Below the pieces are notes generated by a model that was given only the letters and a program-made list of their open reading frames with translations, did not search any database and had not been told where the DNA came from. A program made the translations under genes and the position numbers. Shown in pieces: positions 16,162-23,870 of a DNA stretch of 56,673 bases. This DNA comes from Streptomyces sp. S3(2020) (GTDB taxonomy: Bacteria > Actinomycetota > Actinomycetes > Streptomycetales > Streptomycetaceae). The stretch's first letter is position 1; the number at the start of each line of letters is the position of its first letter. The stretch is taken from contig NZ_JABERD010000045.1 in the NCBI RefSeq assembly GCF_013044505.1, positions 1 to 56,673 of the forward strand. The letters run 5' to 3'.

Positions 16162-16190
16162 TTGGCCATGTACCCGCCACGCGGTACCTT
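16162..16190 (+). promoter_or_regulatory. Promoter of the first cbtB-cbtA unit
   Basis: TTGGCC (16162-16167) and TACCTT (16185-16190) are separated by exactly 17 bases and lie 12 bases before the riboswitch P1 stem. Confidence 0.5.
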
Positions 16191-16202
16191 CGGTGGGTTG
16201 TC

Positions 16203-16302
16203 GACGACGGCAGGACGGAAGCCGGTGAGAATCCGGAACGGTCGCGCCACTGTGTGCCACCCCTCGGCGAGAGGGGGGCGAGTCAGACCCGTAGCCGTCG
16301 TC
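16203..16302 (+). ncRNA. Cobalamin riboswitch upstream of cbtB (copy 1), compact form
   Basis: P1 is GACGACGGC (16203-16211) pairing with GCCGTCGTC (16294-16302). The core GGAAGCCGGTGAGAATCCGG, CGCCACTGTG and the 3' GAGTCAGACC box are clear. At about 100 nt it lacks the long peripheral arm seen in the metE riboswitch. The cbtB ribosome site (GAGGAGG) lies 34 nt after P1, so translational control is possible. Confidence 0.92.
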
Positions 16303-16349
16303 ATGTGCACCACCGAGATGGGACGCGAACTCCCAGAGGAGGCCCTGCC

Positions 16350-16571
16350 ATGGCGCAGCATGTCGCCCCGCCGACCGCCAACGCCCCCGCACTCCCCGCC
16401 AAACTGCCGATCGGCGCGATCGTCCCGTGGGCGGTCTTCTTCGGCATCCTGATGCTGGTCCTGCTGTACTTCGTCGGCGCCGAGCAGGGGGCCACCTCCG
16501 TCGTCGCCGGCGAGGACGTCCACGAGTGGGTGCACGACGCCCGCCACCTGCTCGGCTTCCCCTGCCACTGA
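16350..16571 (+). CDS. cbtB: CbtB-type small membrane subunit of a cobalt transporter, copy 1
   Basis: The 73-residue protein has one membrane helix (about residues 25-48) and a short His-rich C-terminus ending 'HDARHLLGFPCH', the likely metal-binding end of CbtB proteins. A GAGGAGG sequence sits 7 nt before the ATG. It is directly behind a cobalamin riboswitch and 22 bp before cbtA. CbtAB was predicted as a cobalt importer from its association with cobalamin riboswitches. Confidence 0.9.
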   Translation: MAQHVAPPTANAPALPAKLPIGAIVPWAVFFGILMLVLLYFVGAEQGATSVVAGEDVHEWVHDARHLLGFPCH

Positions 16572-16593
16572 CCCGAGGGGAACCAGCACTCTC

Positions 16594-17355
16594 ATGAATT
16601 CCGCAACGGTAAGAAACCTCCTGGTGCGGGGCATGCTCGCCGGCCTCGCCGCCGGCCTGCTCGCCCTCGTCGTCGCTTATGTCCTCGGTGAACCCAACGT
16701 CGACAAGGCGATCGCCTTCGAAGAGGCCCACGCCGCCGCGCACGAGCACGAGGTCGAACTCGTCTCGCGCTCCCTGCAGTCGACCGCGGGCCTGGCCACC
16801 GGTGTCCTGATCTACGGGGTCGCCTTCGGTGGCATCGCCGCGCTCGCCTTCTGCTTCGCGCTCGGCCGGGTAGGCCGCTTCAGCCCCCGGGCCACCGCGC
16901 TGCTGCTGTCGGGCTGCGCCCTGCTCGCCGTGTATGTCGTCCCGTTCCTGAAGTACCCGGCCAACCCGCCCGCCGTCGGCAACGGCGACACCATCGGCAA
17001 GCGGACCACCCTGTACCTCCTGATGATGGTGCTCAGCGTCCTCCTCGCGGTCGCCGCCACCATCCTGGGCAAGCGCCTCGCGCCGAGCCTCGGGAACTGG
17101 TGGGCGACTGTCGTAGCGGTGGCCGCCTTCGCCGTCGTGATCGGGCTCGCCTATGAGTTCCTGCCCGTGATCAACGAGGTGCCGGGCGACTTCCCGGCCA
17201 CCGTGCTGTGGCGCTTCCGGCTCTCCGCGCTGGCCATCCAGATCACGCTGTGGACCGCATTCGGCCTCGCCTTCGGAGAGCTGGCCGAGCGGGTGCTGAA
17301 CCCCCGGCCCGCGAAGGCCGCTGTCGCGGGCCGGCCGGTCGCCGCCCCGAACTGA
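16594..17355 (+). CDS. cbtA: CbtA family cobalt transporter, copy 1
   Basis: The 253-residue membrane protein has about six hydrophobic segments. The N-terminal helix ends in 'GEPNVDKAIAFEEAHAAAHEHE', whose first loop is rich in His and Glu and could bind metal. The family landmark 'VPFLKYPANPP' lies in the middle. It forms a transcription unit with the preceding cbtB under the riboswitch. A GAGGGCCC/GGGCCCTC hairpin follows at 17379. Confidence 0.9.
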   Translation: MNSATVRNLLVRGMLAGLAAGLLALVVAYVLGEPNVDKAIAFEEAHAAAHEHEVELVSRSLQSTAGLATGVLIYGVAFGGIAALAFCFALGRVGRFSPRATALLLSGCALLAVYVVPFLKYPANPPAVGNGDTIGKRTTLYLLMMVLSVLLAVAATILGKRLAPSLGNWWATVVAVAAFAVVIGLAYEFLPVINEVPGDFPATVLWRFRLSALAIQITLWTAFGLAFGELAERVLNPRPAKAAVAGRPVAAPN

Positions 17356-17378
17356 CTGACATGTCCCGCAACACGCAC

Positions 17379-17408
17379 GAGGGCCCGCGGAACCATCCGG
17401 GGGCCCTC
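17379..17408 (+). terminator. Hairpin terminator after cbtA copy 1
   Basis: GAGGGCCC (17379-17386) and GGGCCCTC (17401-17408) form a perfect 8-bp stem with a 14-nt loop. Confidence 0.65.
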
Positions 17409-17506
17409 TCGCGTTCATCGGACACCGACGCCATCGGACCATGGACATGACCCACGGAACGGATCGATTAGACGGGGACCACCCGGGCGAGGAGCGGAGG
17501 AACCGC

Positions 17507-17773
17507 GTGGCCAGACGACCCCAGCCGCGGCACATCACCCTCGGTGGCCGCGATGCCGTCGCCCTCACGATGGAGGAGTACGAGCAGCTGATCGCCAGCC
17601 GCCGCCAGATCGGCGGCCAGAGCGCTCGGGTACGGGTACTCGCGCTCCAGGCGAAGCGCACCGAACAGTTCCTGGAGGAACTGGAGACCCTGATCGCGGC
17701 GGACGCGGATGTCGACAGCCTTCGCCGTGCGATCGCCGAGTTGGTGCGCCGGCACCGGGACGCGGACTCCTGA
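17507..17773 (+). CDS. Small PHD/antitoxin-like protein between the two cbt units
   Basis: The 88-residue product reads from a GTG preceded by GGAGG at 6 nt. It has a short beta part ('HITLGGRDAVALTMEEYEQLIASRRQ') like the N-terminus of PHD/YefM antitoxins, then a helical C-terminus. No toxin-like gene is adjacent. A clear paralogue is encoded at 26857-27264 between metE and metF; the two align from the first residue ('RRxPQ', 'E(Y/F)EQLLAxRRQ', 'GxQxAxxRVL'), which also supports this start over the in-frame ATG at 17441. Function unknown. The link to cobalamin-regulated genes in both places is notable. Confidence 0.7.
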   Translation: MARRPQPRHITLGGRDAVALTMEEYEQLIASRRQIGGQSARVRVLALQAKRTEQFLEELETLIAADADVDSLRRAIAELVRRHRDADS

Positions 17774-17864
17774 GCGTCGGAAATGCTGTTCCTCAGAAAT
17801 ACCGTTCCTTGGACATTGCTTGATTGATCGCAGGTCGCAGGTGTCCATACGCTCCGGATGTAGT

Positions 17865-17958
17865 GATGGCCTAAGGAAGCCGGTGGGAATCCGGCACGGT
17901 CGCGCCACTGTGAACAGCCCCTCCGGAAGGCGGGGTTGAAGTCAGACACCGGGCCATC
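17865..17958 (+). ncRNA. Cobalamin riboswitch upstream of cbtB (copy 2), compact form
   Basis: GATGGCC (17865-17871) pairs with GGCCATC (17952-17958). The core GGAAGCCGGTGGGAATCCGG, CGCCACTGTGAAC and AGTCAGACACC are present. The overall organisation is the same as for copy 1, which argues for tandem duplication of the whole riboswitch-cbtB-cbtA unit. Confidence 0.92.
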
Positions 17959-18011
17959 GCGACGCTCCACTGAAGCAAGGGACGCACGATCCCTGAAGGA
18001 GGCGCCTCGCC

Positions 18012-18230
18012 ATGAGCAGTATGTCCGCAACACCCACCGCGCTGCCCACCCCCGTCGTCCTGCCGGCCTCGAAAGCCGTTCTCTGGCTGGTCGGCACCGC
18101 GCTGATCGCGCTGGCGATCTACTACTTCATCGGCGTCGACCAGGGCGCCTACTCGGTGTTCGGCAAGGACATGCACGTCCACGAGTTCGTGCACGACGCC
18201 CGCCACTTCCTCGGCTTCCCCTGCCACTGA
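18012..18230 (+). CDS. cbtB: CbtB-type small membrane subunit, copy 2
   Basis: The 72-residue protein has one membrane helix ('VLWLVGTALIALAIYYFIG') and the His-rich end 'HVHEFVHDARHFLGFPCH', which carries one more His than copy 1. GAAGGAGG precedes the ATG. It lies 53 nt after the riboswitch and 27 bp before the second cbtA. Same predicted cobalt-uptake role as copy 1. Confidence 0.9.
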   Translation: MSSMSATPTALPTPVVLPASKAVLWLVGTALIALAIYYFIGVDQGAYSVFGKDMHVHEFVHDARHFLGFPCH

Positions 18231-18257
18231 CCAACCACGAGCACGGGACAGCTGAAC

Positions 18258-19130
18258 ATGGAAAAGAGACTCATCCTGCGCGGCGTCATCGCCGGCGCAG
18301 TCGCCGGCCTGCTTGCGTTCGTCTTCGCGCGGATCTTCGCCGAGCCCCAGATCGCCAAGGCCATCGACTACGAGAGCGGGCGCGACGCCGCCCAGTCGGC
18401 CCTCGACAAGGCCGCCGGAATCACCCCCGAAGCGGCGGGCCCCGACATCTTCAGCCGGACCATCCAGGCCAACGTCGGCATCGGCGTCGGCATGGTCTTC
18501 TTCGGCATCGCCATGGGCGCTCTCTTCGCCGTCGCCTACGCCGTCTGCCTCGGCCGGGTCGGCAACCTCCGCCCCCGTAACCTCGCCCTGCTGGTCGCCC
18601 TCGGCGGCTTCCTCGGCATGTACCTCGTGCCGTTCGTGAAGTACCCGGCCAACCCGCCCTCGATCGGCCACCCCGACACCATCAAGGACCGCGGCAACCT
18701 CTATCTCCTGATGGTCCTGTGCTCGGTGGCCTTCCTCGTCGCAGCCGTGTGGCTCGGCAAACGCCTCCAGCCACGCTTCGGCAACTGGAACGCCACCCTG
18801 CTCGCCGCCGGCGCCTACGTCGTCGCGATCGGCATCGTGATGGCCGTACTCCCGCAGCTCGGCGAACTCTCCTCCAACGTGGCGCAGTACGGCCACCACG
18901 CCACTGAGACGCCCCTGCCGCTGAAGAACTCGAAGGGCACGATCGTCTACCCGGGTTTCCCCGCCGACGTTCTGTTCTCCTTCCGCTTCTACTCAGTCGC
19001 TGCCCAGGCCCTGCTGTGGACCACCCTGGCCCTAGTCTTCGGCCCGCTGGCGGAGCGACTGCTCGACCCGGCGATCAGGGCCGCCGCCGAGCGCGCGCCG
19101 AAGCAGCCGCAGCCGGCTGGCGCGGTCTGA
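18258..19130 (+). CDS. cbtA: CbtA family cobalt transporter, copy 2
   Basis: The 290-residue paralogue of the upstream CbtA shares 'AEPQIAKAIDYE', 'VPFVKYPANPP' and 'DTIKDRGNLYLLM'. It differs by a longer extracytoplasmic loop near residues 195-235 that contains two adjacent His ('YGHHATETPLPLKNS'). That loop is absent from copy 1 and may change metal affinity. It is the last gene of the second riboswitch unit and converges on the phosphatase-like gene. Confidence 0.9.
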   Translation: MEKRLILRGVIAGAVAGLLAFVFARIFAEPQIAKAIDYESGRDAAQSALDKAAGITPEAAGPDIFSRTIQANVGIGVGMVFFGIAMGALFAVAYAVCLGRVGNLRPRNLALLVALGGFLGMYLVPFVKYPANPPSIGHPDTIKDRGNLYLLMVLCSVAFLVAAVWLGKRLQPRFGNWNATLLAAGAYVVAIGIVMAVLPQLGELSSNVAQYGHHATETPLPLKNSKGTIVYPGFPADVLFSFRFYSVAAQALLWTTLALVFGPLAERLLDPAIRAAAERAPKQPQPAGAV

Positions 19131-19135
19131 CGGGC

Positions 19136-19182
19136 CTGAGGGCCGCGTCGCCCTTCGCGGCGCACGCGGCCTTCGGACTCAG
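19136..19182. terminator. Hairpin between cbtA copy 2 and the converging phosphatase-like gene
   Basis: CTGAG plus GGCCGCGT (19136-19148) can pair with ACGCGGCC (19164-19171) and CTCAG (19178-19182). It sits between two converging genes, overlaps the stop of the reverse-strand gene, and may serve both. Confidence 0.55.
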
Positions 19183-19760
19183 AGTTCCCCCGCGGTCAGG
19201 GCAGAGCCCACCCGCAGATTCCAGCGTCCGGCCCGGCCACTGAGCTCCGTCGCCGTCAACGGCGCCACGTCGAGCCGCCAGAAGACGGACACCGGCAGAC
19301 CGAGCGCATGCACGACCGCGGCCCGTACGACGTCCGGCTCGACCACGGCGAGGGTACGGCCGTCCGCGTCCCGTGCGATGTCCAGCCAGCGCCCGACCCG
19401 CTCGCACACGTCCCGTACGGACTCCCCGCCGTGCGGTGCGCCGTCGGGGTCGGCGAGCCAACTTCCCACGGCCTCCGGCTCGTTGGCGGCCACCTCGTCG
19501 AGCGTGAGCCCGCGCCAGCGACCCGCGTCCAGACCACCTAGGTCCGGGACCGCCACGCCGTCGAAGTCGAGCGCCACGGCCGTCTCCTGACAGCGCGCAC
19601 TCGGGGAGGTGAACACCCGCGTAGGCGGACGCAGGTCCCCGGCGGCCGCACGGGCCGCCGCTGCCCCGCTCTCGTCGAGCGAGGTTGTGCCGTCGTCGAA
19701 GCGGGCCTGGCGCAGTGCCGGGTTCATGGCGGGGGAAATGAGGATGACGCGGCTGGTCAC
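19179..19760 (-). CDS. Histidine-phosphatase-fold protein lacking the catalytic histidines
   Basis: The 193-residue product has the phosphoglycerate-mutase-like fold order. Where the family has R-H-G at the N-terminus this protein reads 'LISPAMNPALRQ', and where the second catalytic His is expected ('SHGGVIR') it reads 'VVEPDVVRAAVVHALG'. The second-box Arg in 'FTSPSARCQETA' and the Glu in 'HGGESVRDVCERVG' remain. Phosphatase activity is therefore doubtful; a binding or regulatory role is possible. The GTG start at 19760 overlaps the stop of the short-chain-acyl regulator (GTGA), so the two are made together. Confidence 0.75.
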   Translation of the reverse strand: MTSRVILISPAMNPALRQARFDDGTTSLDESGAAAARAAAGDLRPPTRVFTSPSARCQETAVALDFDGVAVPDLGGLDAGRWRGLTLDEVAANEPEAVGSWLADPDGAPHGGESVRDVCERVGRWLDIARDADGRTLAVVEPDVVRAAVVHALGLPVSVFWRLDVAPLTATELSGRAGRWNLRVGSALTAGEL

Positions 19761-21199
19761 GTGACCGGGCCTCCTGTCTCTACCGGGTAGGGCACATACG
19801 TACGCCGGTCCGGGTCGACGGCGAGCCGCCCACCGGCCGGAGGTCTGGCCCGTTGCGCGCAGTCCCGGCGTTCGCAGATCCGGCAGCCGAGACCGATCGG
19901 GGTGGCGGCGCGCGGGTCGTCCAGGGCGATGCCCTCGGCGTAGACGAGCCGGTGGGCGTGGCGCAGTTCGCAGCCCAGCGCGACGGCGAACTCGGCGCGC
20001 GGCGCGTGATGCCCGAAGCCGCCCCGGGTGATGGTCCGCGCGATCCAGAAGTACCGCTTCCCGTCCGGCATTTCGGCGACCTGGGTGAGTATCCGGCCGG
20101 GCGCGGAGAACGCCTCGTACACCGTCCACAGCGGGCAGGTGCCGCCGAGCCGGGAGAAGTGGAAGTCGGTCGCGGACTGCCGCTTGGAGATGTTCCCGGC
20201 CCGGTCGACGCGGAGGAAGGAGAAGGGCACGCCGCGCCGCCCGGTGCGCTGGAGGGTGCTCAGACGGTGGCAGACGGTCTCGAAGCCGACGCCGAAGCGG
20301 GCGGAGAGCAGCTCGATGTCGTAGCGCACCTCTTCGGCCGTGGTGTGGAAGAGGGTGTACGGCATGAGGACCGCGCCCGCGAAGTAGTTGGCCAGGCCGA
20401 TGCGGGCCAGAGCCAGGGCCGGGGATGCGGGGGTGAGCTCGGCGGCGCTTCCGGCGAGCTGGTCCAGCAGCGGGGCGTGCTCCAACAGAGCGAGCTGGGT
20501 CGCGAGTTGGAAGGCGCGTTGGCCGTCGCTCAGCCAGGGGGAGAGGAACAGCAGTCCGGAGTCGGGGTCGTAGCGGCGGGCGTCGATGGAGCGGCCCGCC
20601 GCGGCCCGTACCACTCGGACGCCATGCCGGTCGGCGAGGCGGACGGTCAGCGGGTCGGCGCAGCGGCCGGGCCGCAACTCCAGTTTTTCAGCGGTGCGTT
20701 CGGCCTCGGTGTCCAGCGGCTCGAAGTGGTTGTGGTGGGCGTAGAAGAAGTCCCGTACCTCGTCATGCGGATCTCCCGGAACCGGCAGTGTGCCGCCGGA
20801 GGAGAGGACGGCTGTCTGCTCGGCCGCGTCCCGGTAGCGGCGGTGCAGCGCGACCAGGGCGCGGGCCACCTCGGGATGGTCGCGGGCGGCCTCGGCGATC
20901 TCCTCGGCGGCGGGCGACTCCACCCCGCACGCCTCGTCGGCGAGGGCCGCGCGCAGGTCGGCGGTGAGCCGGTCCTCCGCCGCCTCGGAGAAGAACTCCG
21001 CGTCGACGCCGAACACCTCCGCGATCCGCAGCAGCACGGACGCCGTGAGAGGACGCTGGCTTTGTTCGAGCTGGTTGGCGTAGCTGGTGGAGATGCCGAG
21101 GGCGTGGGCCATGTCGACCTGGTTCATGCCGTGCTCGCGGCGCAGTCGGCGCAGTTTGGCGTGGGCGTAGACCTTGCGGTCGGCGGGCGGTCGGGGCAT
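19757..21199 (-). CDS. Short-chain fatty acyl regulator (PrpR/RamB type, XRE-IrrE-ScfR), methylcitrate locus
   Basis: The 480-residue product has an N-terminal XRE helix-turn-helix at residues 12-65 ('HGMNQVDMAHALGISTSYANQLEQSQRP'), an ImmA/IrrE-like middle with 'LALARIGLANYFAGAVLMPY', and a C-terminal ScfR (DUF2083) domain. Cys-rich ends 'GGTCPLW', 'ALGCELRHAHR' and 'GLGCRICERRDC' match positions used for acyl-CoA sensing and Fe-S binding in mycobacterial PrpR. It is divergent from prpD-prpB-prpC and probably activates it when propionyl-CoA builds up. A second homologue is at 35111-36520. It overlaps the downstream phosphatase-like gene. Confidence 0.92.
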   Translation of the reverse strand: MPRPPADRKVYAHAKLRRLRREHGMNQVDMAHALGISTSYANQLEQSQRPLTASVLLRIAEVFGVDAEFFSEAAEDRLTADLRAALADEACGVESPAAEEIAEAARDHPEVARALVALHRRYRDAAEQTAVLSSGGTLPVPGDPHDEVRDFFYAHHNHFEPLDTEAERTAEKLELRPGRCADPLTVRLADRHGVRVVRAAAGRSIDARRYDPDSGLLFLSPWLSDGQRAFQLATQLALLEHAPLLDQLAGSAAELTPASPALALARIGLANYFAGAVLMPYTLFHTTAEEVRYDIELLSARFGVGFETVCHRLSTLQRTGRRGVPFSFLRVDRAGNISKRQSATDFHFSRLGGTCPLWTVYEAFSAPGRILTQVAEMPDGKRYFWIARTITRGGFGHHAPRAEFAVALGCELRHAHRLVYAEGIALDDPRAATPIGLGCRICERRDCAQRARPPAGGRLAVDPDRRTYVPYPVETGGPVT

Positions 21200-21243
21200 G
21201 GCGGGCGCCTCCTCACGGAATCCGGGTCGCTACCTGCACATAC

Positions 21244-21282
21244 TTGCGAATATAGCATCCGCCGAATTCGCAACATTCGCAG
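21244..21282. promoter_or_regulatory. RamB/PrpR-type operator cluster in the regulator-prpD gap
   Basis: TTGCGAAT (21244-21251), ATTCGCAA (21266-21273) and ATTCGCAG (21275-21282) form an inverted and a direct arrangement of one half-site. It resembles the TTTGCAAA-like motif known for RamB/PrpR proteins. The same half-sites occur upstream of the second homologue at 35008-35045. Confidence 0.65.
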
Positions 21283-21423
21283 ATTCGTAGCCCTGTCCTG
21301 TACGGATTCCGCAGATTGGAGCGGTGGCCCAGCCCTCATGCGCCGGGCAGGCTCGATCACATCAGACCGACCGCCGGCCGACCGACCGTCCGTCCGTCCC
21401 GCACCGCATCCGCGAGGAGTCCC

Positions 21424-22941
21424 GTGATCGAGCACCGCGTCCGAGTCCATCCCAGCACCGACCGGCTGCCCCGCGAGGACCAGCTCGCCTGGAAACTCGC
21501 GGCCGTCGCCACCGCGACACAGGAGCTGGATCCCGACAGCGCGGCCATGGCCGTCAACCGGGTCATCGACAACGCCTCGGTCGCCGTAGCCTCCCTTCTG
21601 CGACGCCCGGTCGCGGTCGCCCGCGCCCAGGCGACCGCCCACCGCACGGGCACCCCGGACACCCCGGGCGCTTCGGTCTTCGGCACCCGCGCCCGGGTCT
21701 CCCCGGAGTGGGCGGCCTGGGCGAACGGAACCGCCGTACGCGAACTCGACTTCCACGACACCTACTTGGCCGCCGACTACTCCCACCCCGGCGACAACAT
21801 CCCGCCCCTGCTCGCCGTCGCCCAGCACACCGGCCGCACCGGCGCCGACCTGCTGCGGGCCGTCGTGGCGGCGTACGAGATCCATGTCGCCCTGGTCAAG
21901 GGCATCTGTCTGCACGAGCACCGCATCGATCACGTGGCCCACCTCAGCGCGGCCACCGCGTGCGGTCTGGGCGCGCTGCTGCGGCTGCCGACCGAGACGG
22001 TGTACCAGGCGGTCCAGCAGGCGGTGCACACCACGACCGCGACCCGGCAGTCCCGCAAGGGCGAGATCTCCAGTTGGAAGGCGTACGCCCCGGCCTTCGC
22101 CGGCAAGGCCGCGATCGAGGCTGTGGACCGGGCGATGCGCGGTGAGACCTCGCCGTCGCCGATCTACGAGGGCGAGGACGGGTTCCTGGCCTGGATGCTG
22201 GACGGTCCGGAGTCCGACTACACGGTCGTGCTCCCGCAGCCGAGGGAGCCGCGCCGGGCGATCCTCGACACGTACACCAAGGAGCACTCCGCCGAGTACC
22301 AGGCCCAGGCGATCATCGACCTGGCCCGGCGGCTGCGGGAGAAGACCGGCCCGCTGGAGAAGGTGCGTTCGGTGGTCCTGCACACCAGTCACCACACCCA
22401 CCACGTCATCGGTTCCGGCGCGAACGACCCGCAGAAGTACGACCCTTCGGCCAGCCGGGAGACCCTCGACCACTCGGTGCCGTACATCTTCGCCGTAGCC
22501 CTGGAGGACGGCACCTGGCACCACGAGCGGTCCTACGCCCCAGAGCGGGCCCGCCGCCCGGAGACCGTCGCGCTGTGGCGGAAGATCAGCACGGTCGAGG
22601 ACCCGGAGTGGACCCGCCGCTACCACGACCCCGACCCGGACCGCCGGGCCTTCGGCGGCCGGGCGGTGATCACCCTGGAGGACGGGCCGGTCGTAGAGGA
22701 CGAACTGGCCGTCGCCGACGCGCACCCGGCCGGCGCGCGGCCCTTCGACCGGTCCGGCTACATCGGCAAGTTCCGCACCCTGGCCGAGGGCGTCGTCACC
22801 TCCGCCGACCAGGACCGCTTCCTGGCCGCCGCCGAGCACCTCGCCGAACTGGGCACGGCCGACCTCGACGGCCTGTTCCCGGCCGTCGACACGGAGGCCG
22901 TCGCCGCGTACGACGCACGGCTCCCGAAGGGCCTGTTCTGA
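21424..22941 (+). CDS. prpD: 2-methylcitrate dehydratase (MmgE/PrpD family)
   Basis: The 505-residue product is a typical PrpD. 'ELDFHDTYLAADYSHPGDNIPPLLAV' carries the active-site Asp/His pair, 'CLHEHRIDHVAHLSAATACG' follows, and a C-terminal domain completes the family length. It dehydrates 2-methylcitrate in the methylcitrate cycle, a B12-independent route from propionyl-CoA to pyruvate and succinate. GTG 21424 has a GAGGAG ribosome site and fits the family N-terminus; the frame extends further upstream without a better start. Its stop overlaps the prpB ATG (TGATG). Confidence 0.93.
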   Translation: MIEHRVRVHPSTDRLPREDQLAWKLAAVATATQELDPDSAAMAVNRVIDNASVAVASLLRRPVAVARAQATAHRTGTPDTPGASVFGTRARVSPEWAAWANGTAVRELDFHDTYLAADYSHPGDNIPPLLAVAQHTGRTGADLLRAVVAAYEIHVALVKGICLHEHRIDHVAHLSAATACGLGALLRLPTETVYQAVQQAVHTTTATRQSRKGEISSWKAYAPAFAGKAAIEAVDRAMRGETSPSPIYEGEDGFLAWMLDGPESDYTVVLPQPREPRRAILDTYTKEHSAEYQAQAIIDLARRLREKTGPLEKVRSVVLHTSHHTHHVIGSGANDPQKYDPSASRETLDHSVPYIFAVALEDGTWHHERSYAPERARRPETVALWRKISTVEDPEWTRRYHDPDPDRRAFGGRAVITLEDGPVVEDELAVADAHPAGARPFDRSGYIGKFRTLAEGVVTSADQDRFLAAAEHLAELGTADLDGLFPAVDTEAVAAYDARLPKGLF

Positions 22942-23849
22942 TGCTGCTCCACACCCGCACCACCCCCGCCGAGCGCCGCCGCGCCTTCCGCGAACAGCTC
23001 GCCTCCGGACGGCTGCTGCGCATGCCGGGCGCGATCAACCCACTCTCCGCCCGGCTGATCCAGGACACCGGCTTCGACGCCGTCTACCTGTCGGGCGCGG
23101 TGCTCGCCGCCGACCTGGGGCTGCCCGACATCGGCCTGACCACCTCCGTCGAGATCGCGGCCCGCGCCCAGCAGACCACCCGGGTGACCGACCTGCCCGT
23201 CCTGATCGACGCGGACACCGGGTTCGGCGAACCGATGAACGCGGCCCGCACCGTGCAACTGCTGGAGGACGCGGGCCTGGCCGGACTCCACCTGGAGGAC
23301 CAGGTCAACCCCAAGCGGTGCGGCCACCTCGACGGCAAGACCCTGACCTCCCGCACGGAGATGGTCCGCCGACTGCGCGGCGCGGTCGACGCCCGCCGCG
23401 ACCCGGACTTCCTGCTGATGGCCCGCACCGACGCCCGCTCGGTCGAGGGCCTGGACGCGGCGATCGACCGTGCGAAGGCATACGTCGGCGCGGGCGCCGA
23501 CGCGATCTTCCCCGAGGCACTGGCCGATGAGGCCGAGTACGAGGCGTTCCGCAAGGCTGTCGACGTCCCGCTGCTCGCCAACCTCACGGAGTTCGGCAAG
23601 ACCCCGCTGCTGGACACCCGCACCCTGGAGAACCTCGGCTACAACATCGCGCTCTACCCGGTCACGCTCCTGCGGATCGCCATGGGCGCCGTCGAGGACG
23701 GCCTGCGCACGATCGCCGCCGAGGGCACGCAGGAGTCCCTGCTGCCCCGCATGCAGACCCGTTCCCGCCTCTACGAACTCCTCGGCTACGAGGAGTACTC
23801 GGCCTACGACTCGGCCGTCTTCGACTTCACCCTTCCCCCCGGCACCTGA
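22941..23849 (+). CDS. prpB: 2-methylisocitrate lyase
   Basis: The 302-residue member of the isocitrate lyase/PEP-mutase superfamily has metal-binding 'VLIDADTGFGEP', the catalytic loop 'NPKRCGHLDGK' with the active-site Cys, and 'ANLTEFGKTP' near the C-terminus. It splits 2-methylisocitrate to pyruvate and succinate. It overlaps prpD by one base (TGATG) and is followed after 21 bp by the synthase gene. Confidence 0.95.
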   Translation: MLLHTRTTPAERRRAFREQLASGRLLRMPGAINPLSARLIQDTGFDAVYLSGAVLAADLGLPDIGLTTSVEIAARAQQTTRVTDLPVLIDADTGFGEPMNAARTVQLLEDAGLAGLHLEDQVNPKRCGHLDGKTLTSRTEMVRRLRGAVDARRDPDFLLMARTDARSVEGLDAAIDRAKAYVGAGADAIFPEALADEAEYEAFRKAVDVPLLANLTEFGKTPLLDTRTLENLGYNIALYPVTLLRIAMGAVEDGLRTIAAEGTQESLLPRMQTRSRLYELLGYEEYSAYDSAVFDFTLPPGT

Positions 23850-23870
23850 CCCACCGAAGGCAGGCACCCC

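Noticed and set aside
17441..17506. An upstream ATG start for the first PHD-like protein
   Set aside because: The GTG at 17507 has an ideal GGAGG, and the paralogue aligns from exactly that residue.
19179..19760. Annotation as a functional CobC-like alpha-ribazole phosphatase because of the nearby cobalamin genes
   Set aside because: Both catalytic histidines are missing and the gene is coupled to the acyl regulator rather than to cobalamin synthesis genes.
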